NCBI RefSeq assembly: GCF_004362975.1
Contig: NZ_SNXO01000005.1
Span: 1-64,000, forward strand
Reading direction: 5' to 3'
DNA length: 64,000 nucleotides
Source of the DNA: Aminicella lysinilytica
Lineage (GTDB): Bacteria; Bacillota; Clostridia; Peptostreptococcales; Anaerovoracaceae
Part shown: positions 35,907-45,776 of the stretch, piece by piece
Layout: the number at the start of each line of letters is the position of its first letter
Numbering within the stretch: the stretch's first letter is position 1
Position numbers and translations under genes: made by a program
Notes under the pieces: generated by a model
The model's database searches: none
Told to the model about the DNA's origin: nothing
Seen by the model: the letters and a program-made list of their open reading frames with translations, nothing else

Positions 35907-36638
35907 ATGAATTTTTTTGGAATTTTGGCTCAGCCTTTGGCTTGGCTTATGACATGGTTGTATAGCCTGATCGGTAGTTATGGTATTACCGTCGTTGTTA
36001 TTACAATCGTTGTCAAAGGTTTCCTGTATCCTTTTTACAAGAAACAGATCCTGTCTACTTCGGGTATGACAGATCTCCAGCCGAAAATGCAGGCCATACA
36101 GCGTAAGTACGCTAACGATAAAGAAACTATGAATGAAAAAGTCGCTGAGCTATATAAAGAGGAAGGCGTTAATCCTTTAGCTGGTTGCCTGCCTATGGTA
36201 GTTCAGATGATCATCATCATGGGTCTTTTCACTTTGTTGCGTTATCCACTGAACTATGTTCATTCAGAGCAGATGTATATAGCTGTTCATGAGAGTTTTC
36301 TGTGGATAAACGATCTGGCTCAGCCGGATCCATGGATATTACCTATCCTGTCCGGAGTCGCAACCTTTATTTCATTCTATATGTCATCACAGAACGGCGG
36401 AATGCCGGGACAGACTGCTAATAGCGGTAATGCAATGATGAATGTTATGAAATACGGATTTCCTATAATGATAATCTGGCTCGCTAAGACCTATGCTGCC
36501 GGCCTGGCAACATATTGGTTCATAAGTCAGTTCATACAGATTTTCTACAATATTCGTTTCAATCAGCTGCGAAAGAAAATGGCTGAAGAGAAAATGAATA
36601 AAAAGAAGAAAAAAGTAAGAACTGTTGGAGGAAAATAA
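35907..36638 (+). CDS. yidC: Membrane protein insertase YidC/OxaA
   Basis: YidC inserts and folds membrane proteins alone or with the Sec translocon. The 243-residue Gram-positive-type protein has about five membrane helices; the conserved hydrophilic-groove arginine is not obvious, and the first loop is rich in lysine (FYKKQILSTSGMTDLQPKMQ). No lipoprotein cysteine is seen at the N-terminus. The basic tail (KKMAEEKMNKKKKKVRTVGG) is typical and may contact ribosomes. The stop is directly followed by jag. Confidence 0.96.
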   Translation: MNFFGILAQPLAWLMTWLYSLIGSYGITVVVITIVVKGFLYPFYKKQILSTSGMTDLQPKMQAIQRKYANDKETMNEKVAELYKEEGVNPLAGCLPMVVQMIIIMGLFTLLRYPLNYVHSEQMYIAVHESFLWINDLAQPDPWILPILSGVATFISFYMSSQNGGMPGQTANSGNAMMNVMKYGFPIMIIWLAKTYAAGLATYWFISQFIQIFYNIRFNQLRKKMAEEKMNKKKKKVRTVGGK

Positions 36639-37466
36639 ATGGATGTTACGGAAAAATGGGGCGATGATGTCGACTCTGCAGTCGAACTTGCCTTGGAGGA
36701 CCTGAAGCTCACCAGAGATATGGTCGATATAACAGTATTGGAGGAACCATCCAAAGGATTCTTTGGAATCGGATCCAAACTGGCTCTGGTAAGAGTCGAA
36801 AAGAAAAAAGCAGAAAAGAAGGAAGAACCGAAAGAGGAACCGAAGAAACCTGAAGTTAAATCGGAACCTTATAAGGCAGAGGCTCCTGTGAAAGAGGAAG
36901 CTCCTGCGAAGAAACATGAAAGCAAGAAGGAAGATTTCAGAAGAAATGAAAAGGCTGAAGCGCCTAAGTCCAGCAGATTAGAAGAATTAGATTTCCATAA
37001 GACTATGGATAATCTGCCGTTGACTGAAGACCATCCTGCCTTGGAATTCCTGAAGGAAGTAACTGATCAGATGGGTCTGAACCTGAATATGGTCGTTAGG
37101 GCTGATGACAACAACGTTTATGTTGATATTCAGGGCGACGATTCAGGAACGATAATCGGAAAACGTGGTCAGACTTTGGATGCTATTCAGTATCTGACAA
37201 GTCTGGTCGTTAACAAGGGCCATGACAATTACGTCAAGGTAGTGGTAGACGCTGAGAATTACAGGACTAAGAGGGAGCACACTTTGGAACAGCTTGCACA
37301 CAAGCTGGCCGGTAAGGTTGTCCGCACCAAGAGAACTGTGAAGCTTGAGCCTATGAATCCTTATGAGAGAAAAGTTATCCATGCTACATTGCAGGATGAT
37401 CCTCGCGTAGGTACCAGAAGTGAAGGTCAGGATCCTTATCGCAGAGTAATTATTGAATTAAAGTAA
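36639..37466 (+). CDS. jag: RNA-binding protein Jag (KhpB), KH-R3H type
   Basis: Jag/KhpB binds RNA and influences cell elongation in Gram-positive bacteria. The 275-residue protein has an N-terminal Jag domain (VTEKWGDDVDSAVELALEDL) ending near residue 52. A low-complexity Lys/Glu/Pro linker (about 53-125) follows, then a KH domain with GTIIGKRGQTLDAIQYL, and an R3H domain at the end (NPYERKVIHATLQDDPRVGT). It starts right after the yidC stop codon. Confidence 0.96.
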   Translation: MDVTEKWGDDVDSAVELALEDLKLTRDMVDITVLEEPSKGFFGIGSKLALVRVEKKKAEKKEEPKEEPKKPEVKSEPYKAEAPVKEEAPAKKHESKKEDFRRNEKAEAPKSSRLEELDFHKTMDNLPLTEDHPALEFLKEVTDQMGLNLNMVVRADDNNVYVDIQGDDSGTIIGKRGQTLDAIQYLTSLVVNKGHDNYVKVVVDAENYRTKREHTLEQLAHKLAGKVVRTKRTVKLEPMNPYERKVIHATLQDDPRVGTRSEGQDPYRRVIIELK

Positions 37467-37476
37467 AGAAATTATC

Positions 37477-37500
37477 AGCCCGCACTATGCGGGCTTTTAA
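37477..37500 (+). terminator. Terminator after jag
   Basis: AGCCCGCA-CTA-TGCGGGCT is a perfect 8-bp stem followed by TTTAAT. It separates the rpmH-to-jag block from mnmE, although read-through is possible. Confidence 0.75.
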
Positions 37501-37513
37501 TATTGGAGAATCA

Positions 37514-38884
37514 ATGGAAGATACTATAGCTGCAATATCCACGGCTTTTGGCGAAGGCGGGATAGGTATCATCAGAATAAGTGGAGAAGGCTCTCTGGAA
37601 GTAATGAAGCAGGTCTTCGTTCCCGCAGTTAAGGGTGAACCGGAAAACAGAAAAATGACTTACGGACACATCGTAGATCCTGACAACGGTCAGACTATAG
37701 ATGAAGTTCTTTGTGTCTGGATGAAAGGCCCGAGAACGTACACGGCCGAGGATCTGGTGGAAATCGACTGCCACGGCGGCATGGTACCTCTGCGAAAAAC
37801 TTTAGAGTTAGTTTTGCGCAAGGGGGCGAGGCTGGCCGAGAAAGGCGAGTTTACCAAGCGTGCTTTTCTTAACGGCAGGATAGATTTATCTCAGGCGGAA
37901 GCCGTCATCGATCTCATACGAGCCAGGGCTGACAAAACCTATGACGTTGCCATAGATCAGCTGGAGGGCAGTCTTTCCAAGCGTATCAGGGAAATCAGGA
38001 AGATGCTCATGGATGCCCTCGTAAATCTGACGGTAAATATAGATTATCCCGATGAGGACATAGAAGAACTGACTTACAGCAAGCTTTCCAAGGCTTTAGA
38101 GGAAGTGATGCTCCAGGTGAATGAATTGCTGGACAGCGCATCCACCGGCCGTATTATCAATGAAGGCCTGAAGGTTGCCATAATCGGAAAGCCAAATGTC
38201 GGTAAATCATCTCTCATGAATGCTCTCCTGCGCGAATCCCGAGCCATTGTAACGGAAATTCCCGGAACCACCAGAGACACTATTGAAGAGACCCTCAGCA
38301 TTAAGGGAATCCCAGTGGTTCTAACGGATACAGCCGGCATCAGGGATACGGAGGATCGCATCGAAACCATTGGAATTGAGCGCTCCAAGAAATCATTTAA
38401 TGAGGCCGATCTGGTGATACTTGTCATCGACGGCAGCAGTCCTCTCAGCCAGGAGGATCGTCAGATCATGGAGTATGTGGATTCTGGTAAGACCATAACT
38501 ATCGTCAACAAAGACGATCTTGGCCATGTAACAACGGCGGAGGATGTCAGGGCGTTACTGCCGGGGCTGCAGGTGATAAAAACGTCTATGGACCGCGGTT
38601 CAGGTCTGGCGGAGCTGGAAAATGCCATAGTCAGCAGGGTTTACAAGGGCGATATCAAACAAAACGAAAGCTGCATGGTGACTAACGTCAGGCACAAAGC
38701 TTTGCTTGAGGATGCCCAGCAATCGCTGTCTGATGCAATGGCGCTGACTCATGAGGGAGAACCCCTTGAAATAATCGAGATAGATGTAAACAGCGCTTAC
38801 GAGGCTTTAGGCGAGATAATCGGAGAAGCCGTAGGCGATGATATATTAGATGAAGTCTTCAGTAGATTTTGTCTGGGAAAATAG
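37514..38884 (+). CDS. mnmE: tRNA uridine-5-carboxymethylaminomethyl synthesis GTPase
   Basis: MnmE and MnmG modify U34 in the wobble position of several tRNAs. The 456-residue protein has the folate-binding N-terminal domain (IAAISTAFGEGGIGIIRISG), and a GTPase with G1 GKPNVGKSSLMNALL and G3 DTAGIRDTEDRI. The C-terminal active-site cysteine is in FSRFCLGK. The ATG at 37514 has GGAGA upstream and gives the standard N-terminus; an upstream in-frame start at 37487 lies within the terminator. Confidence 0.98.
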   Translation: MEDTIAAISTAFGEGGIGIIRISGEGSLEVMKQVFVPAVKGEPENRKMTYGHIVDPDNGQTIDEVLCVWMKGPRTYTAEDLVEIDCHGGMVPLRKTLELVLRKGARLAEKGEFTKRAFLNGRIDLSQAEAVIDLIRARADKTYDVAIDQLEGSLSKRIREIRKMLMDALVNLTVNIDYPDEDIEELTYSKLSKALEEVMLQVNELLDSASTGRIINEGLKVAIIGKPNVGKSSLMNALLRESRAIVTEIPGTTRDTIEETLSIKGIPVVLTDTAGIRDTEDRIETIGIERSKKSFNEADLVILVIDGSSPLSQEDRQIMEYVDSGKTITIVNKDDLGHVTTAEDVRALLPGLQVIKTSMDRGSGLAELENAIVSRVYKGDIKQNESCMVTNVRHKALLEDAQQSLSDAMALTHEGEPLEIIEIDVNSAYEALGEIIGEAVGDDILDEVFSRFCLGK

Positions 38885-38893
38885 GAAGTCAAC

Positions 38894-40771
38894 ATGGAAA
38901 AGTACTTAATGGGAGAATATGATATCATTGTTATAGGAGCTGGTCACGCAGGTTGCGAGGCTGCTTTAGCTTCGGCCCGCATGGGAAATAAGACATTGAT
39001 ATTTTCAATTAATCTGGAGGCCATCGCCATGATGCCCTGCAATCCGTCTATAGGCGGCACAGGCAAGGGCCATCTGGTAAGAGAAATAGATGCTCTCGGC
39101 GGCGAAATGGGCGTGAACATCGATAAGACATTCATTCAGAGCCGCATGCTTAACACGGCCAAAGGCCCGGCAGTTCACTCTTTGCGCGCTCAGGCTGATA
39201 AGCATAAATATCACGTTGAGATGAAGAAAACCATTGAAAAACAGCCGAACCTGGACATGAAACAGGATGAAGTCGTCGATATAATGGTCGAGGATGGACG
39301 TATCTCAGGCGTCGTGACCAGAACCCATGCATATTATAAATGCAAGGCGGCGGTCCTTGCCACGGGCACGTTCCTAAGAGGAAAGATTTTCATCGGAGAC
39401 AGCAATTTTGAAAGCGGCCCTAATGGGCTGGCTCCATCTTATGAGCTTGCAGAAAATCTGAAGAAGCATGGCATGAAACTCAGAAGATTTAAAACAGGAA
39501 CGCCGGCCAGGGCACTTTCGTCCACTTTTGATTACGATAAAATGTCCAGGCAGGATGGCGACGAGAGGATAGTACCGTTCTCCTTCATGAACGATGATCT
39601 GGATATAGATCAGGTCCCGTGCTGGCTGACATATACTAATGAAGAAACTCATAAGATAATCAGGGATAATTTCCAGAGGTCGGCACTTTTCGGTGGAGAA
39701 ATCGAAGGGATCGGTCCCAGGTATTGTCCGTCCATAGAAGATAAGGTGAACAGATTTCCGGACAAGAAACGTCATCAGCTGTTTATAGAACCGGAAGGGA
39801 AAGATACAGAGGAAATGTATATTCAGGGAATGTCATCAAGTTTGCCTGAAGATGTTCAGCATGAATTTTATCACAGCATAGAGGGGCTGGAAAATATTTC
39901 TATTACCAGACCGGCTTATGCCATCGAGTATGATTGTATAGATCCGCTGGATCTTAATCTGAATTTAGAATATAGATACATAAAAGGACTTTTTTGTGCG
40001 GGGCAGTTTAACGGCAGCTCTGGATATGAGGAGGCAGCCTCCCAGGGATTGATGGCAGGCATAAATGCTGCGCTGGAAATAAATGACAGAAAATCCCTTA
40101 TTTTGGATAGAAGCGAGGCTTATATTGGCGTTCTAATCGACGATTTGGTGACTAAAGGCACTAATGAACCTTACAGAATTATGACCAGCAGAGCGGAATA
40201 TAGGCTGGTTCTGAGGCAAGACAATGCAGATTCCCGTTTAACTGATATAGGATATTCCATAGGGCTGGTCACAGAAGAGCGTCATGAGAAATATTTGAAG
40301 AAAAAGGCAGCTGTGGAAAATGAAATCGCCAGACTTCAGAAAACTTTTTTGAAACCGGATGAGCATGGAGATTTTATGGAAAAATATGGTAGTACACCGT
40401 TGCAGAATAAAATTTCATATTTTGAGCTGCTGAAGAGACCGGAGATAACTTATGAGAATCTCGGGCATATCGATTCGGGCAGACCGAAGTTATCTTCTCA
40501 TGCTATAGATCAGATAGAAGTTCAGATCAAATATGAAGGCTATATCGCCAAACAGATGAGGCAGGTGGAAAGATTTAAAAAATTGGAGAATAAGCAATTA
40601 TCTCCTGACTTGAATTATGATGAAATGGATGGCCTGAGAATTGAAGCCATACAGAAACTGAATAAGATCAAGCCACTTTCCATAGGGCAGGCGTCCAGAA
40701 TATCCGGAGTATCTCCTGCAGATATCAATGTACTGATGATACATCTGGAGAAAAACAGGAGGGCCAGATAA
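38894..40771 (+). CDS. mnmG: tRNA uridine-5-carboxymethylaminomethyl modification enzyme, FAD-binding
   Basis: MnmG (GidA) is the FAD- and NADH-binding partner of MnmE. The 625-residue protein shows the FAD-binding loop [21 protein letters not shown], shortened here to its core GAGHAGCE, near residue 15. The family signatures [12 protein letters not shown] and [17 protein letters not shown] are present, with [16 protein letters not shown] at the C-terminus. The stop codon overlaps the rsmG start by one base. A second in-frame ATG at 38909 is a possible alternative start. Confidence 0.98.
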   Translation: MEKYLMGEYDIIVIGAGHAGCEAALASARMGNKTLIFSINLEAIAMMPCNPSIGGTGKGHLVREIDALGGEMGVNIDKTFIQSRMLNTAKGPAVHSLRAQADKHKYHVEMKKTIEKQPNLDMKQDEVVDIMVEDGRISGVVTRTHAYYKCKAAVLATGTFLRGKIFIGDSNFESGPNGLAPSYELAENLKKHGMKLRRFKTGTPARALSSTFDYDKMSRQDGDERIVPFSFMNDDLDIDQVPCWLTYTNEETHKIIRDNFQRSALFGGEIEGIGPRYCPSIEDKVNRFPDKKRHQLFIEPEGKDTEEMYIQGMSSSLPEDVQHEFYHSIEGLENISITRPAYAIEYDCIDPLDLNLNLEYRYIKGLFCAGQFNGSSGYEEAASQGLMAGINAALEINDRKSLILDRSEAYIGVLIDDLVTKGTNEPYRIMTSRAEYRLVLRQDNADSRLTDIGYSIGLVTEERHEKYLKKKAAVENEIARLQKTFLKPDEHGDFMEKYGSTPLQNKISYFELLKRPEITYENLGHIDSGRPKLSSHAIDQIEVQIKYEGYIAKQMRQVERFKKLENKQLSPDLNYDEMDGLRIEAIQKLNKIKPLSIGQASRISGVSPADINVLMIHLEKNRRAR

Positions 40772-41478
40772 TGAGCAGCTTTTTAGAAGGGATCTTCGGG
40801 GAACTGGATATCCGTTGCAGTGAAAGACAATATGCCGCTTTCGATGGTTATATGGAAGGCGTGCTAGAATTTAATAAGTCTGTGAATCTTACAGCAATCA
40901 AGGATCCTGAAGAATTTCAGATCAAGCATTTCGCTGATTCGGTATTGGTGACCAGGTGCAGCGAGTATCAGTCTGCTGACAGGATATTGGATCTTGGCAC
41001 AGGCGGAGGATTCCCGGGAGTTCCACTAGCCATACTGGATCCTGAGAAAGAGTTCGTATTAGTTGATTCCCTGCTTAAGAGACTGAAGATAATAGATGAA
41101 CTTACGGGAGAACTGGGCATATCAAACGTGAAAACCATCCATGGCAGAGCGGAAGACCTGGGCAGAAATGAAGAGCTGAGAGAGACATTTGATCTATGCG
41201 TATCCAGAGCTGTAGCCGATCTTTCTGTACTGGCAGAGTATGCGCTTCCTTTCGTAAAAGTCGGAGGATATTTTATTGCGTATAAAGGCAGCGATTGTGA
41301 TGCAGAAGTCAGAAACGCCGGCAAGGCAATCAGGGTTTTAGGCGGAGAAACAGTGAGAATCGATAAGGCTGACAAGGCCGGTCTGGAACACAATCTGGTA
41401 ATTATTAAGAAAATTAAAGAGACCTCCGGTAAATACCCAAGAACGGCTGGAAAACCGGGCAAATCGCCTATTAGATAA
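40771..41478 (+). CDS. rsmG: 16S rRNA guanine-527 N7-methyltransferase
   Basis: RsmG methylates G527 of 16S rRNA using SAM. The 235-residue protein has the SAM-binding motif ILDLGTGGGFPGVPLAI near residue 72, followed by FVLVDSLLKRLKIIDEL, and the catalytic-region pattern FDLCVSRAVADLSVLAEY. Translation is probably coupled to mnmG through the one-base overlap. Confidence 0.97.
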   Translation: MSSFLEGIFGELDIRCSERQYAAFDGYMEGVLEFNKSVNLTAIKDPEEFQIKHFADSVLVTRCSEYQSADRILDLGTGGGFPGVPLAILDPEKEFVLVDSLLKRLKIIDELTGELGISNVKTIHGRAEDLGRNEELRETFDLCVSRAVADLSVLAEYALPFVKVGGYFIAYKGSDCDAEVRNAGKAIRVLGGETVRIDKADKAGLEHNLVIIKKIKETSGKYPRTAGKPGKSPIR

Positions 41479-41482
41479 TAAA

Positions 41483-41498
41483 TGTTTCACGTGAAACA
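41483..41498. other. parS: parS centromere site (perfect)
   Basis: TGTTTCACGTGAAACA is a perfect 16-bp palindrome identical to the bacterial parS consensus, about 110 bases before parA and 7.7 kb from the origin boxes. ParB would load here. Confidence 0.97.
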
Positions 41499-41593
41499 TT
41501 TATTATTTTTTGTAAAAGGGTAGAAAATTATCAGGATGTAATATATAATGTATTAAAATTATCAATAGGGGAATCGTAACAGGAGGACACAAA

Positions 41594-42367
41594 TTGGGTA
41601 AAGCAATAGCAATTTTTAATCAAAAGGGTGGTGTAGGTAAAACAACCACTAATATAAATCTTGGGGCTAGCCTTGCTATGAAAGGCAAGAAAATACTCAT
41701 GCTTGATATAGACCCGCAGGGCAATACTACCAGCGGCATAGGTGTTTCCAAGAAAGAACTGGATACCACAGTTTACGAACTTTTGATAGAAGAAAATTTC
41801 GACCCGAGAAGGGCTATAATACATACGGGAGTCAAGAACCTGGATCTTATACCGGCAAATGTTGATCTTGCTGGTGCGGAGATAGAATTAGTTGAACTTG
41901 AAAGCCGTGAAAAGAGGTTGAAACACGCCTTAGACAAGATAAAGGACGATTATGATTTCATTTTCATAGATTGCCCGCCATCGCTTGGATTGCTGACTAT
42001 CAACTCTTTATCGGCAGTTGAAAGCGTATTGATCCCTATACAGTGTGAGTTCTATGCGTTGGAAGGCGTCAGCCAGCTGGTAAGTACCATCGATCTGGTA
42101 AAAAAGAGCCTGAACAAGGATCTGGAGATCGAGGGAGTTGTGCTTAGCATGTTCGATGGCCGTACTAATCTGTCTATTCAGGTGGTACAGGAAGTTAAGA
42201 AATATTTTGGCTCGAAGGTTTATTCTACAGTTATTCCAAGGAATATCAGGCTTGCGGAAGCTCCGAGTTTCGGTATGGCAATAACAGAATATGACCCTAA
42301 ATCAAGAGGTGCAGAAGCCTACAGAGAATTTGCTGATGAGTTTCTTGAATGGGAGGGTATGAAATAA
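41594..42367 (+). CDS. parA: Chromosome-partitioning ATPase ParA/Soj
   Basis: ParA (Soj) is a dimerising DNA-binding ATPase that works with ParB in origin segregation and can control DnaA. The 257-residue protein has the deviant Walker A KGGVGKTTTNINLG near residue 11, LDIDPQGNTTSGIG, and DYDFIFIDCPPSLGLLT. The start codon is TTG, supported by a strong AGGAGG box eight bases upstream and by the family N-terminus. The stop overlaps parB by one base. Confidence 0.97.
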   Translation: MGKAIAIFNQKGGVGKTTTNINLGASLAMKGKKILMLDIDPQGNTTSGIGVSKKELDTTVYELLIEENFDPRRAIIHTGVKNLDLIPANVDLAGAEIELVELESREKRLKHALDKIKDDYDFIFIDCPPSLGLLTINSLSAVESVLIPIQCEFYALEGVSQLVSTIDLVKKSLNKDLEIEGVVLSMFDGRTNLSIQVVQEVKKYFGSKVYSTVIPRNIRLAEAPSFGMAITEYDPKSRGAEAYREFADEFLEWEGMK

Positions 42368-43260
42368 TGGCAGGAAAATCTCCAAAGAACAGAGGACTTG
42401 GCCGCGGCCTTGACGCTCTGTTCGCAGATCAGACACCAATTTCAGAAGGAACTGAAGAAGTATCACAGAAAGCCGCTGATGGCAATACAGTGGTGTATAT
42501 TGATATTAATGAAATCAAGCCTAATAGAAATCAGCCCAGAAAAGCATTTAATGAAGATAAAATCAGTGAGTTGGCGGAATCTATCATGGAGCATGGAATA
42601 ATCCAGCCTCTGGTCGTACGTAAGTCGGGTAAAAACTACGAAATAGTAGCAGGAGAACGCAGGTGGAGAGCAGCCAGAAAGGCTGAACTGGACACAGTTC
42701 CGTGCATCATAAGAGAGTTTACCGATGAAGAAAACATGCTGATCGCTATAATAGAGAATATGCAGCGAGAGGATCTGAATCCTATTGAAGAAGCTGAAGG
42801 ACTCAGTCAGATGATCAAGACCTATGGGCTGACTCAGGAGCAGGTATCTAAAAGCGTCAGTAAGAGCAGGCCGTATATAACCAATTCATTGAGATTGTTG
42901 AAGCTGCCGGAAGTGATCAGAGATTACGTTGGAGAAGGCAGGATATCAGCAGGTCATGCAAGAGCTTTAGTCAATATAAAGAGCGAAGCTCTGCAGATGC
43001 AGATATGTCAGAAGATCATCAGCGAAGGGATCTCGGTCAGAGATGTTGAGAAAATAGTAGCCAGAGAGGGAAAACCTTCAAGGAAGCCGGCCAGGAAAGT
43101 CAAGAGCGCTGATACTGTTCATGCAGAAGGCGAACTGAAAGACATCTTCGGCACTAAGGTGTCCATCGACCAGAAGGGAAAGAAAGGTGCTATTACCTTC
43201 GAATATTACAGCAAAGAAGAATTGAACAGGCTGATAGACATGTTGAAATCAGTTAATTAG
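42367..43260 (+). CDS. parB: Chromosome-partitioning protein ParB/Spo0J
   Basis: ParB binds parS, slides along DNA as a CTP-dependent clamp and helps load SMC. The 297-residue protein starts with the ParA-activating basic region (KNRGLGRGLDALFAD). The CTP-binding motifs VAGERRWRAARKA and IIENMQREDLNPIEEAEG follow, then a helix-turn-helix (LTQEQVSKSVSKSRPYITN) and a C-terminal dimerisation domain. The ATG shares one base with the parA stop. Confidence 0.97.
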   Translation: MAGKSPKNRGLGRGLDALFADQTPISEGTEEVSQKAADGNTVVYIDINEIKPNRNQPRKAFNEDKISELAESIMEHGIIQPLVVRKSGKNYEIVAGERRWRAARKAELDTVPCIIREFTDEENMLIAIIENMQREDLNPIEEAEGLSQMIKTYGLTQEQVSKSVSKSRPYITNSLRLLKLPEVIRDYVGEGRISAGHARALVNIKSEALQMQICQKIISEGISVRDVEKIVAREGKPSRKPARKVKSADTVHAEGELKDIFGTKVSIDQKGKKGAITFEYYSKEELNRLIDMLKSVN

Positions 43261-43266
43261 AAGAAT

Positions 43267-43282
43267 TGTTTCATGTGAAACA
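43267..43282. other. Second parS-like site after parB
   Basis: TGTTTCATGTGAAACA differs from the perfect site by a single central base. It lies seven bases after the parB stop codon. Confidence 0.8.
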
Positions 43283-43290
43283 TAAACGAT

Positions 43291-43322
43291 CTGCCCCGTT
43301 TACGGGGCAGTTGTTGTCTTTT
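43291..43322 (+). terminator. Terminator after parAB
   Basis: CTGCCCC-GTTTAC-GGGGCAG is a perfect 7-bp stem followed by a T-rich tail. Confidence 0.85.
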
Positions 43323-43338
43323 AGAGTAAGGGGAGATA

Positions 43339-43878
43339 ATGGGAACTGAAGAGATGGATACCTTCAAAGACAGATTACAGAAGATATTAAGGGAAGCTAT
43401 AACGGAACTTAACTCCATCGGAGTTTATCCTTCGAAGACCGTAACTCAGGTCAATGTAAATACCAGGGCGAGAAGAAGACTGGGAGCATGCAGGCAGACG
43501 GGCGGTAAACCGGATCCGTCCTATACTATAGAGGTCTCATCTATATGCAGATCTCTTGGTGATGATGATCTGAAGAAGATAGTGATACACGAGCTTCTCC
43601 ACAGCTGTCCGGCTTGTATGAATCATGGCTCCAGATGGAAGACATATGCCAGGAAAGTTGAAAGTGAACTGGGCTATCATATAGGTGCTACGGTGGATTA
43701 CAATGATATAGGATTGGGCAATGAAGCTGAAAGAAATTACAGGTACAGGATAACCTGCGTTGATTGCGGGAAGAAAATGCTGCGTATGAGGAAATGCAAG
43801 GTAGTTGTCCATCCGGATCTCTACAGGTGCTCCGCCTGCGGGGGAATGCTTCAGGTGGATGAGATCAATAATAACTGA
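43339..43878 (+). CDS. SprT-like zinc metalloprotease-fold protein
   Basis: This 179-residue protein has the SprT-like zincin fold: the zinc-binding motif IHELLHSCPACMNHG near residue 80 (HExxH, with a third ligand in the following HGSRWK). A C-terminal zinc ribbon follows, with two CxxC pairs (ITCVDCGKKM and YRCSACGGML). Eukaryotic relatives (SPRTN) cut proteins crosslinked to DNA; the bacterial role is unknown. It has its own AGGGGAGA ribosome binding site and lies after the parAB terminator. Confidence 0.85.
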   Translation: MGTEEMDTFKDRLQKILREAITELNSIGVYPSKTVTQVNVNTRARRRLGACRQTGGKPDPSYTIEVSSICRSLGDDDLKKIVIHELLHSCPACMNHGSRWKTYARKVESELGYHIGATVDYNDIGLGNEAERNYRYRITCVDCGKKMLRMRKCKVVVHPDLYRCSACGGMLQVDEINNN

Positions 43879-43923
43879 CACATATTACCATTTTCTATTA
43901 GAGGCAGTATATTTAATAAATAC

Positions 43924-43952
43924 TTTTAGATATCACAAAAAAATGATATAAT
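43924..43952 (+). promoter_or_regulatory. Predicted sigma-A promoter of the gdpP-like gene
   Basis: TTTAGA (43924-43929) and a perfect TATAAT (43947-43952) are 17 bases apart, about 40 bases before the start codon. Confidence 0.55.
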
Positions 43953-43994
43953 ATAACGATAGCCAATTGAGGAAACTCGGAACAAGGAGCATTT

Positions 43995-45770
43995 ATGGCT
44001 GAAACAGGTTTTGAGAGAAAACTTACATCATATGTCCCTTTACCTATGTGCGTTGTCAGCACCAAGGGAAAGGTAGTCGGATCCAACGACCGTATAGGAG
44101 AAGTATTCATCTATGACGAGATCAAGGATTACGATTTTTTTGCGTTGACCGGGATCAAGATAGATGAATTGATGGAGGCAGCGGATAATAGCATATATAA
44201 GACTATAGAGCGAAGCGGGAAGAAATTCCGCCTGCTTGCCAGCAGAGATGAAGACACAGGCATAGGTAATATCTTCGTATTCTTCAATGACATTACTAAC
44301 TACGAATCACTGAAGGATATGTATAATGATGAAAAGATCTGTGTATGCATTGTCAACATAGACAACTATGATGAAATGATGGCCAGCACACTGCCGGATA
44401 TGAGAATGACCCTGTCTTCACAGGTAGATAAGACCATCAGAAAATGGGCTACTGACAATAAGGCATCTATAATCAACAATAAGGAATATGAATACATAAT
44501 ATACTTCCAGAACTGTTTCCTGTCTGGTATGATCGACAATAAGTTCAGCATACTCGATGAGGTCAGACAGATAGAGACTGAAGCGGACTTCCCCATGAGT
44601 CTGAGCATAGGCGTAGGCGTTGGCGGGAAGAACATAGTCAATACGGAGGAATTCGCCAGCTCAGCCCTTGAACTGGCCTTGGGCCGTGGCGGAGATCAGG
44701 CTGTAGTCAAGAAATTGAATAAGATAGATTACTATGGCGGCAAGCTGCAGACTGTTGAGAAGGGGAACAAAGGAAAATCCAGAGTTGTTGCTCATACATT
44801 GAAACAGCTCATAGAACAGGCCGGCCGCATTATGATCATGGGTCATGAAAACCCGGACATGGATGCTTTCGGTTCAGCTCTGGGCATGTTCAGAGTTTGT
44901 CAGATGTGCGGAAGAGACGCCAGCATCGTCATGGACGATATAAGCGATTCTCTACAACTTATATACAAACAGGCTAAAGATACAGGTAAGTATAATTTCA
45001 TCAGCAGCGAGAAAGCAATGTCACTGGCAGATGAGAATACTTTACTAATAATATTAGATACTCACAGGCCGAGTTATGTCCAATGCAGAGAACTCCTAGA
45101 TAAAGTCGGCAAACTGGCCGTAATAGATCACCACAGGAAAGCTGTTGACGCTATTAAGAACGCCAGCCTAACATATATAGAATCCTACGCTTCATCGACA
45201 GCGGAGCTGGTTTCAGAGATACTTCAGTACGCAGGGCCTAAGAGGGTCCTGGAGAAGCTTGAGGCGGAAGCTTTGCTTGCCGGCATCACTATAGACACCA
45301 ACAGGTTCGCCGTGAAGACCGGCGTCAGGACCTTCGAGGCAGCAGCCTGGCTGAGACGTTCGGGAGCGGACACGGCCGAGGTCAAGCGATTCTTCCAGAC
45401 GGATATAGAGGCCTTCAAGGTCAGAGCCAAATGTATAGCGTCGGCTGAGATCCATGAGACAGGCATCGCCACATCCACCTGCGAAGGCTACAATGAAGAC
45501 GCTCAGATCATTAATTCCCAGGTGGCAGACGAACTGCTCAACATCAAGGGCGTCAAGGCAAGTTTTGTTGCAGGCAGAAACAGCGCGGGGAAAACCGGCA
45601 TCAGCGCCAGATCCCTGGGAGATATAAACGTGCAGCTGATCATGGAAAAACTCGGCGGCGGCGGACATCTGACCACGGCCGGGGCACAGGTAGAAGAAAG
45701 CCCTGAAGAAGTGCTGGAAATAGTCAAGGGCATTCTGAAAGAAACTATGGCAAAAAATGGAAAGAGGTAA
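43995..45770 (+). CDS. GdpP-like c-di-AMP phosphodiesterase without membrane anchor
   Basis: GdpP hydrolyses the second messenger c-di-AMP through a DHH/DHHA1 unit. The 591-residue protein has a PAS-like part (about 10-95) and a degenerate GGDEF domain (about 100-260), then DHH motifs MGHENPDMDAFGSALG (about 282) and VIDHHRKAV (about 376), and the DHHA1 glycine-rich GGGGHLTTAGA near residue 555. Typical GdpP has about 650 residues with two N-terminal membrane helices. Here the protein begins straight with the PAS part, and no hydrophobic segment is seen; the promoter and AAGGAG box leave no room for one upstream. It is co-directional with rplI and dnaB, the usual neighbours. Confidence 0.9.
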   Translation: MAETGFERKLTSYVPLPMCVVSTKGKVVGSNDRIGEVFIYDEIKDYDFFALTGIKIDELMEAADNSIYKTIERSGKKFRLLASRDEDTGIGNIFVFFNDITNYESLKDMYNDEKICVCIVNIDNYDEMMASTLPDMRMTLSSQVDKTIRKWATDNKASIINNKEYEYIIYFQNCFLSGMIDNKFSILDEVRQIETEADFPMSLSIGVGVGGKNIVNTEEFASSALELALGRGGDQAVVKKLNKIDYYGGKLQTVEKGNKGKSRVVAHTLKQLIEQAGRIMIMGHENPDMDAFGSALGMFRVCQMCGRDASIVMDDISDSLQLIYKQAKDTGKYNFISSEKAMSLADENTLLIILDTHRPSYVQCRELLDKVGKLAVIDHHRKAVDAIKNASLTYIESYASSTAELVSEILQYAGPKRVLEKLEAEALLAGITIDTNRFAVKTGVRTFEAAAWLRRSGADTAEVKRFFQTDIEAFKVRAKCIASAEIHETGIATSTCEGYNEDAQIINSQVADELLNIKGVKASFVAGRNSAGKTGISARSLGDINVQLIMEKLGGGGHLTTAGAQVEESPEEVLEIVKGILKETMAKNGKR

Positions 45771-45776
45771 ATATAA

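Noticed and set aside
43267-43282. Second parS-like palindrome as a transcription operator for the SprT-like gene.
   Set aside because: Its match to parS is much better explained as a ParB site, and the terminator separates it from that gene.
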